Positions 24,301 to 33,300 of a DNA stretch of 64,000 nucleotides are shown in pieces; the stretch's first letter is position 1, and each line of letters starts with the position of its first letter. A program made the position numbers and the translations under genes. The stretch is from Panicum virgatum (taxonomy: Eukaryota > Streptophyta > Magnoliopsida > Poales > Poaceae): the NCBI RefSeq assembly GCF_016808335.1, contig NC_053139.1:21266782-21330781 (forward strand). Direction: 5' to 3'. The notes under the pieces were generated by a model, which saw nothing but the letters and a program-made list of their open reading frames with translations, was not told the origin of the DNA and made no database searches.

Positions 24301-27300
24301 GCAGGCATTGCACAATGTGCAGGCAGACTGTGAGAGTGAAACGGAGAGGTTGAAGTTTCAGAAGTTGTTAGAGGACCACCGTAAGTTGTTGTACCCAGAT
24401 TGTCAAAATGGATTGAAGAAACTTGGCACCACCTTGGAGTTGCTGCAATGGTAGGCGACAAATAGTGTATCCGACAAGGGATTTGGTGTATTGCTCAAAC
24501 TTGTTAAAAAAATGCTTCTTAAGGACAACGAATATCCTAACACAACGTATGAAGCCAAACAACTTGTTTGCCCTTTAGGATTGGAAGTGCAAAAGATACA
24601 TGCATGCCCCAACGACTGCATCCTCTACCGAGGCGAGTACGAGAATTTGGATGCATGTCCCGTATGCAGTGCATTGCGTTACAAGATTAGAAAAGATGAT
24701 CCTGGAGATGTCGAGGGGGAGCCTCCCCGGAAGAGAGTTCCTGCGAAGATCATGTGGTATTCGCCTATAATACCACGTTTGAAGCGTCTGTTTAGAAATA
24801 AAGATAATGCTAAGTTGATGCGATGGCACAAAGAGGAACGCAAGAAAGACTCGATGTTGAGACACCCTGCTGATGGGTCGCAGTGGAGAAAAATAGATAG
24901 AACGTACCCTGAATTTGATTTGGATGCGAGAAACATAAGGTTCGGTTTGAGTACGGATTACATGAATCCTTTTGGTGAGATGAGCAGTGTGTCATAGCAC
25001 TTGGCCTGTGACTCTTTGTATGTACAATCTTCTACCATGGCTCTGCATGAAATGAAAGTTCATCATGATGCCAGTGCTTATCCCGGGTCCAAAGCAGCCC
25101 GAAAATGACATTGATGTGTACCTAAGACCATTGGTCGAAGAACTCTTATTGCTCTGGGGCGATGAAGATGTACGGATGTGGGATGAATACAAACAGGAAA
25201 ACTTCAACCTACGAGCATTGCTATTCGTAATGATCAATGACTGGCCTGCTCTTAGTAACTTGTCAGGACATTCGAACAAGGGATACAAAGCATGCACACA
25301 CTATTTAGATGATACCGATAATATATGGTTGACACATTGTAAGAAGGTTGTATAGATGGGTCATCGTTGGTTTCTTCCCATCAGGCATGCGGTACGAAAG
25401 AAGGGCAAGCATTTCAAAGGCCAAGCGGATCACCGAACAAAACTGATGCACCGTAGTGGTAAAGACGTCTTCAACATGGTAAAAGATCTAGAAGTTATTT
25501 TTGGAAAGGGATCTGGTAGCCAACCTGTTCCGAACGAAAACGGAATGGCGCCCATGTGGAAGAAGAAATCTATATTTTGGAAGCTACCATATTGGGAAGT
25601 CTTAGATGTTCGTCATGCAATTGATGTGATGCACCTCACGAAGAATTTTTGCGTCAACCTGATAGCATTCTTGGGAGTGTACGGAAAGACAAAAGATACA
25701 TTAGAAGCACGTCAAGAATTGCAACATATGGAAGAACGAGTTGCCTTACATCCACAACAGCGAGATAATGGACGACAATACTTAAGTCCTGCCAGCTATA
25801 CTCTTAGCAAGGAAGAGAAATAAACCATGTTTGACTGCTTGAGCAGTATAAAGGTTCCATCTGGATACTCATCCAATATAAAAGGAATCTTAAATTTGGC
25901 AGAGAAGAAATTTACAAATCTCAAGTCCCATGACTGCCATGTGCTTATGACCGAACTTCTTCCGGTTGTGCTGCGGGGGATTCTGCCTGATAACGTCTGG
26001 TTAACCATCGTGAAGCTATGTGCCTTCCTCAACACAGTTTCTCAGAAGATAATTGACCCGGAGAATTTGATAAAGCTGCAAAATGATGTGGTGCAATGTC
26101 TTGTTGGCATTGAGCTGATATTTCCACCATCTTTCTTCAACATCATGACACATCTTCTAGTGCACCTTGTGAAAGAGATTGATATCCTCGGACCAGTATT
26201 TCTACACAACATGTTCCCATTCGAAAGGTTCATGGGGGTACTCAAGAAATGTGTTCGTAATCGAGCTCGTCCGGAAGGAAGCATCGCCAGTGCCTACGGA
26301 ACTGAGGGGGTCATTGACTTTTGTGTTGACTTTATTGATGACCTTAAACCGATTAGAGTCCCTGAATCGCGATATGAGGGGAGATTAACTGGAAAGGGTA
26401 CATTAGGAAAGAAATCTTATGTCTGCACAGATGATTTCTCATTCATGAAAGCACATTATACGGTTCTTCAACAATCATCCTTGGTTGACCCATATATCGA
26501 GGAACACAAGAAAATTCTGCTCTCCAATTTCCCAGAAAAGTCTGAGGCATGGATTACACGTGAGCACATGAACACTTTCTGCAGCTGGTTGCGGAAGCAT
26601 CTAATGCATAACATGGATATAAGTGAACAACTGTTCTTATTGGCTAGGGGACCATCTTGGAATATCTTAACATACCAAGGGTATGAGATAAATGGAAACA
26701 CATTTTATACGATAGCCAAAGATAAAAAGAGTACCGACCAAAACAGCGGTGTTCATGTGGATGCCACGAACAATAATGGAAAAAAGGGCACATATTACGG
26801 CTACATTGAAGAGATATGGGAGCTGGATTACGGTCCCAATTTCAAGGTGCCTCTATTTCGTTGCCAATGGGTTAAGCTATCTGGAGGAGGGGTAACAAAA
26901 GATAAGTATGTGATGACAATAGTTGATCTCAACAATCTTGGGTATAGAGACGAGCCATTTGTCCTAGCCCAGGATGTCGCTCAAGTTTTCTACATTAAGG
27001 ACATGTCCAGCAAGCCAAAGAAGAGATAAACAAGCAAAAGGATGAGCCTAAGCGACACATAGTTCTATCAGGAAAGAGAAACATCGTTGGAGTGGAGGAC
27101 AAGACAGACTTGTCAGAAGAATATAATAATTTTGTTGCCATTCCACCTTTCGAAGTAAATGCTGATCCATGCATCCTGCTAGCCAATGATGATGCTCCAT
27201 ACTTGCGTCGTGATCATAATCAAGCGACATTTGTGAAGAGAAAGTCTGTTACCACTAATCCTTCATGTACTTGAATCATTTCATATTATTGTATAAAAAC

Positions 27301-30300
27301 GTAATCGCAATTCGAATACTTTTATTATATATGTACAGTACAATTATACTTTATGTGTTATATATATCATTTTTTATATTTTTCACTTAATTACCAGACT
27401 CAATTATAATTTTCATTCAATAATGGATTACTCAACTAATTTTATTTATTTCATGATATTACATTCACATTAACACACTATACTCTCTCACTAACACACA
27501 CAATCTCACTAACACACACACTATCTCTCAAACTCACACACTACTCATTAATATAATGAAATTGCTTAATTTTATGTAAAATTCACTTTTTAAACGTTAA
27601 TATCGTGATAGAATCCACTTTCTGTCGAAAAGCAACAGTTTGAAAAAATTTGTTCACCTAATATATTTTTGCATGGTCAGAATAACAAATATGATTTCAA
27701 AAAAGTTAGATATTTCATTGACCCAATCACTTGAATGAAAATTAATTATTTTTGTTACGTGTATCAAGTTTATATAGAGATAAGAAATTTTGTTCCATAA
27801 TTTTTGGAATCAAAATTTATTAACTGAATTAACAAATGAAAGCCTATTTTAAAAGAGAAGTAAAAAGAAACAAAAACAAACATAAGATTTGGCGGGAATG
27901 AGAGAAAACTGGTCCCTTTTGTCCCGGGTGGTAGATCCACCCGGGACTAAAGGTGGGCCGCGGGCTGGGAATTTTCCCGGCCCGCCCAAAAACACCTTTT
28001 GTCCCGGGTGGAGCCCCGACCCGGGTGGTGGCTGCACCCGGGACAAAAGGCCCCCCCTTTTTGTACCGGGTGAAGCCACGACCCGGGACAAAAGGCCCTT
28101 TTGTCCCGGGTCGTGGCTTCACCCGGGACAAAAGACCCCCCCAATATATCTCCATTCTTCCTCCGCCTTCCCCCAACACTGTCAGTTCTTGATCTGCGCC
28201 CTTTGCCGCCGCCGTCCCCTGCTCCCACCGCCTCCTGCTCGCCGCTGTCGTCGTCCTCGAGCGCCGCCTACCTCCACCGCAAGAGGACGCGCCGCCTGAG
28301 CTCCGCTGCCCCACCGCGCGGCGTCCTCCTCCTCCCCGTAGTCCGCCATCGCCGTCCCCCGCCCGCGAGCCCCGTGTCCACCCTAAGCACACCATCATCC
28401 TCCTCCTCCCCGTCCCGACGCCGCGCGCCACCACATCGTCGTCCTCCTCCCCGACCTCAGCCTCCGGCCGGGCTACCTGGCCCGCGCCTCGGCCGTCGCC
28501 TGTAAGCCTCCGAGTCGCCCCGCTGTCGCCTGTGCGCACTCTCGCTGTACGTGCGCCGCGCACCGCCCTGGCCCTGCTGGCAGCCCGGCCGTGCGCTGCC
28601 GACCGGCACCGCCCTCCTAACCCTAATGTCGATTTTTTAGTGAAATTTGAAAATATGGATTACATGAGTTCAAATTTGTTTACAAATTATGTTGTAACAT
28701 ATTGATTATTTGTTAATTTATTTAATTGTGATGACAATTAGAGTGAAATCATAATTATTGATGGCAACTAGAGTGAAATCATAATTGTTTAAAATATAGA
28801 TTATTTGTTAACTTATTAAATACTTTTGAAATTATATTATTTAGAGTGACATCATAATTTGTTGTGTAAATTTGAAAACATATTGGTGTATGAATGTGAA
28901 TATGAGTTCATGTTATTTAGAATGAAAACAAAATTTGTATATTTAATTTTTAAATGTATGAATGTGTATGTATGTTTGTATGTGTGCGTAAAGTGTATTT
29001 AAATTTATGTAGGCACGGATGTCCGATCGATCATTACCAAGCACTAAACCATCCGCCCCCCTTCTCGACCTCGTTCATCGACCTTCAACCCTCGCCGACA
29101 TCTAAATGTAACATATATTTGATAGAACATTACTTAGTGAAATTATTGATAGAATTTCATGTATTTCCTGGACTGTGAAATTTTGTGTACATATATTTGA
29201 ATTACTTATTGAAATGTCTATAATATTTCATGTATACTTTTTGAACATTGTTACTCATTGAATATTGTGACTTATACATTTCATATATATTACTTAGTGA
29301 CTACAAAATATTTCATGTATATTTCTTGAATTACTTTGAGAATATTTCTCGACCTCGTCCATCTATAGGCAATTAGTGATTTTTCTTATATGTTTTAGTC
29401 AAGATGGACCCGCGAATTCCGATCAAATGCTCGCAAATATGTGGATTATTTAGATAATTTTTTAAGGGTTTTATTTGTATTCATATTTTAGTTACGATGG
29501 ACCCGCGACACACAGACGCGGAAGACGAACAGTTCCTGTTGAATATGATTGCCGAAGGTCAAGGCGATGTCCCTGAACAAGCTGATGATGGCAGCAATAC
29601 CGACATATATTTGAATATATCTGGTGATGGAATTGAGCCACCATCTATTCAAGAAGACGCTGCTGGTGAACAAAGTGCTAATGTACATATCACAACTATA
29701 CCTATTTGTAGTGAAAATCATATTTTCATCTGAATCTATATGAATACTATGAATGTTTTTTTATAGCCGTCTGGATCATCGTCGCAGCAGAAAAAGACGA
29801 AGTGAGGCCCGACAAAAAATCTGGAAGGGCGGTTCATTATAATGGAAGTTGGTCCAGATGGCGAACCGATCGCTCTAGAAGCTGCCGCCAAAAAATTCAT
29901 TAGACAATCCGGATGTATTGTCAGGGATCACATCCCAATCAGCTTCAAGCTCTGGAAAAGCTTCCAATCCAAGCGAGGAACGGGATGCGGTACCCGAAAG
30001 AGAAAAAGAATGGTGCTGGCGGGAGCTTAAGAAAAACTTCACGGTTCCAGCTAAATCCGAAGAGATATGCAAGCGCTGGACCCTGAGTAAGATGGCCGAA
30101 CAGCTGCAATCATTCAAGAAAATTTTGACGAAGAAATATATCAAGACCGGGACCACACCCGTATTTACCGGCGAGCTCGAAAAGCTCAGGGGTCACTGGG
30201 ATGCATTTATGGAATACAAGTCTTCAGAGCTTGGGTTTCAGAAGGTGCAGAAGGCCAAAGACAACGCCTCGAAGAAAGTGTACCATCACACTCTAGGCCA

Positions 30301-33300
30301 AGGAGGCTACAAGCTTGCAATACCCAAATGGGAGAAGATGGAGCAGGATCTGCTTGACAGAGGCATCCAACCTACGACCATGAACTGGCCTGAAAGGTCA
30401 AGGACCTGGTTTTATGGTCACGGGGGAAGCTTGGACCCATTGACTGGGGACTGCATCCATGGGCCAAAGATCCAGCTATTAGCCCAGAGACTACAGGAGG
30501 CCATATAAGCAGTGGCCGAGGGAACATTCCAGCCAGATAGAGAGAGGGAGGAGCTGACTTATGCCCTTGGGAATCCAGAACATCCGGGCCGCACAAGAGG
30601 CAAAGGCGTGGTTCCGTGGAAGTATGGGTTCAGGGATTACATTGAATCATATAGAAGCCGGCAAAGAAGAAAGAATGATGAGTGGGAGCATTTGCGAAGG
30701 CTAGAGGAACGGCTCATGTCACACGATCAAAGACTGGAGGAAGAGGTTCAATGCCAAGTGGCCATAGCAATGAGCCAGCAACAGTAAGCGCAAACGGTGC
30801 CTCCAGAGCCTAATGTCACAGCCGATCATATGTCTCAGCGGAAAAGCAGCTGCGCTTCCACAGACATCGCCGTCGAGCCAACGGGGATCCAGGCCGCAGT
30901 TGAAGCGACGGTCCCGCAGCAATTTCCAGTGGATGAGATCACCCAGTGGACACCTTGTGACTAGGGGTGGTAATGGGCCATGGCCCTAATGGCCTCTTCA
31001 CAGTCCAATAAAGCCCTTAAAATTTTTAGTTCAAAAATACATATGTTTAGAGCCCGGCCCTTTTAGGGCCCGATCCTTAGATTTCCTAGTTCAAAATGTT
31101 GGGCCCTTTACCACCCACTTGTGACCTGCAGACTGCCATTAAGAACTTAATGTTCACTATTGCGTACGGTACCGCCATGCCAACCCAACCAGGCGACGTG
31201 TACCACGGGCAGCAAATTTCGGCAGGATATACAAGAGTTGGCGTGGAGCAGGTGTGCCAGGGTTGGGAGACGCTCGAGCTTGATATTCCTGGAGGCGATG
31301 GGGAGAGGACACTAGCAGAAGCCATTCATGGCTACATCCTATGGGATAAGCGCTACATTGTCCTAAAGTCGGATGATCGAACACCAAGACCGGCATCTCA
31401 GCATGCCTCTCCAAGGCCATCATCTCCACAATACCCCCCAAGGGCAGCACTGTCTCAGCAAGGTTCACCGGCGCATTCTCCATCACCATCATCTCATGTG
31501 CCGATGAACACTCAAGCGTCACCGTTGCCTCCATGGTCACGCCCTCCGCCGCCGGCAAAGAAGCAGAAACAGCCACCGGCAAAGAAGGTAGCTGCACTGG
31601 CTAAGGAGCCTCCAAAGAAGAAGAAAAAGAAGAAGAAAACCAAGGAGGCTCCTATTAAACCCTGGGACATGAGCCTTGAAGAATGCGATCGGATAACTCA
31701 AAAAAGTGTTAAAGAGCACTTCAAGCCGAAGCCGAAGCCGGAGCCCGAGAAAGTGATAAATCCAGTAGATTTGAAATTTTTAAGGGAATGTGCGAAGCAA
31801 ATAAGAGAAAATTCATTCCGAGAGATCCCCCTTCAGACTACGAACGCACAATTATCAAAACTACTGAGAAAAAGAAGAGACAATCAAAGTCGTCGTCGTC
31901 CAACGTTCCACAGCTCGGAGCCCAAAGAAACAATCAATAGAGTCTCTCGTAGTGGGACAGACGATGCAACAACAAGACTTTGTTACATTTTTGAAAGAAT
32001 CAAACCTGACGGCGGCTCAGATTGCAGGGGGTGAAGATATTCCAAAGGATGATGTGGTTGTCAAATGGACGTATGAGCTAGGCAAATCTCTTGTACCCCC
32101 CGAAGTAGTGTCCGTGCTTCCAACGCAAATGTATAAGTTGCACCAGCACTACATGCGTGCGATGGCCGATTGCATCTTCATGTAGGGCGCAAAGATTAAA
32201 GATGATGATTTCTTACATGGGGGGCCATTACATGGATAAACTGGGAAGAAATTTACCAACTATTCCATCAGGAGGACCTCGACATCTCTATGGTCGGCTT
32301 GTGGGTTCTGTAAGTATTTTACTCTCCTTACATATTGTTTTGCATGATCTCAACATACTAATCCCTTGATTTATTCGGTATCATGTAGAATGGAGATACA
32401 AACTTACAGGAGAAAGGGATACTCTCACCTCGGCTTCATCGACCCAATTACATGTAATTGGAGGATTCTACGCGACACTTCTGATGAGCTATTCCAAAAC
32501 TTGTTCAAGTACATAAGCGTTCATCACAACAAGCAAATGATATTGTTTCCTTACAACTTTGCGTGAGTGATTCCTTCCGTCTAACTCTTTCTATTCTGTA
32601 ATCGAATTGTTTAAACCTTAACTACCGAGAACTGCCTCCATATAATCTTGTTGTGAACACTGGGTCCTAATTGTCATAATTCCCGAGAAGAGCCTACTCG
32701 TGGTTATGGACTCATTGAGGAGAAATCCAGAACAATACGAAAATCTTCTTAACATGAAGAAAAAGTAATTCTACCACTACTCCGTTGATGACCGATAATT
32801 TGAATCACTTTGTTACTTGACTATAATTGTTCTAATCATGCACAGGATTTGGAAACAATTCGCTAAAAATCATTCAGGCAAATTTGACAAGGAATTGAAG
32901 ATCAAGACAGATTTTGCGGTACGCACTTGGATGATTTGTTGCACGATTCATTAGTTTTATTATATATTCATGTAAATACCTGATAATTTCTTCTCTCTTA
33001 AAGTGTATGAGGCAGAAACAAGATACTAATTTATGCGCATACTATGTATGCGAGAACATCCATGGTCTGGTAGGTCCTCCAAGGGCCTGGACAGATTGGG
33101 AGGAGGAAGTAAGTAAAAAACTTGTTAATATTTGAACTCATATTTTAATTAGTCGAAATTAATTATCCCCTTTTTCCATAGGTCGAGGAGATGCGCGATA
33201 AACTCATATCGGAGGAAAAGATTATGGCGATTCAAGAACAATTGTCCGGATTTATTGTTGAGCAAGTCCTCGATCCAAAAGGCGAATTCTACTATGATTT

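Noticed and set aside
27844..28563. 239-residue minus-strand and 134-residue plus-strand Pro/Arg/Gly-rich frames
   Set aside because: They are produced by GC-rich leader sequence and subterminal repeats and have no domain or sensible composition.
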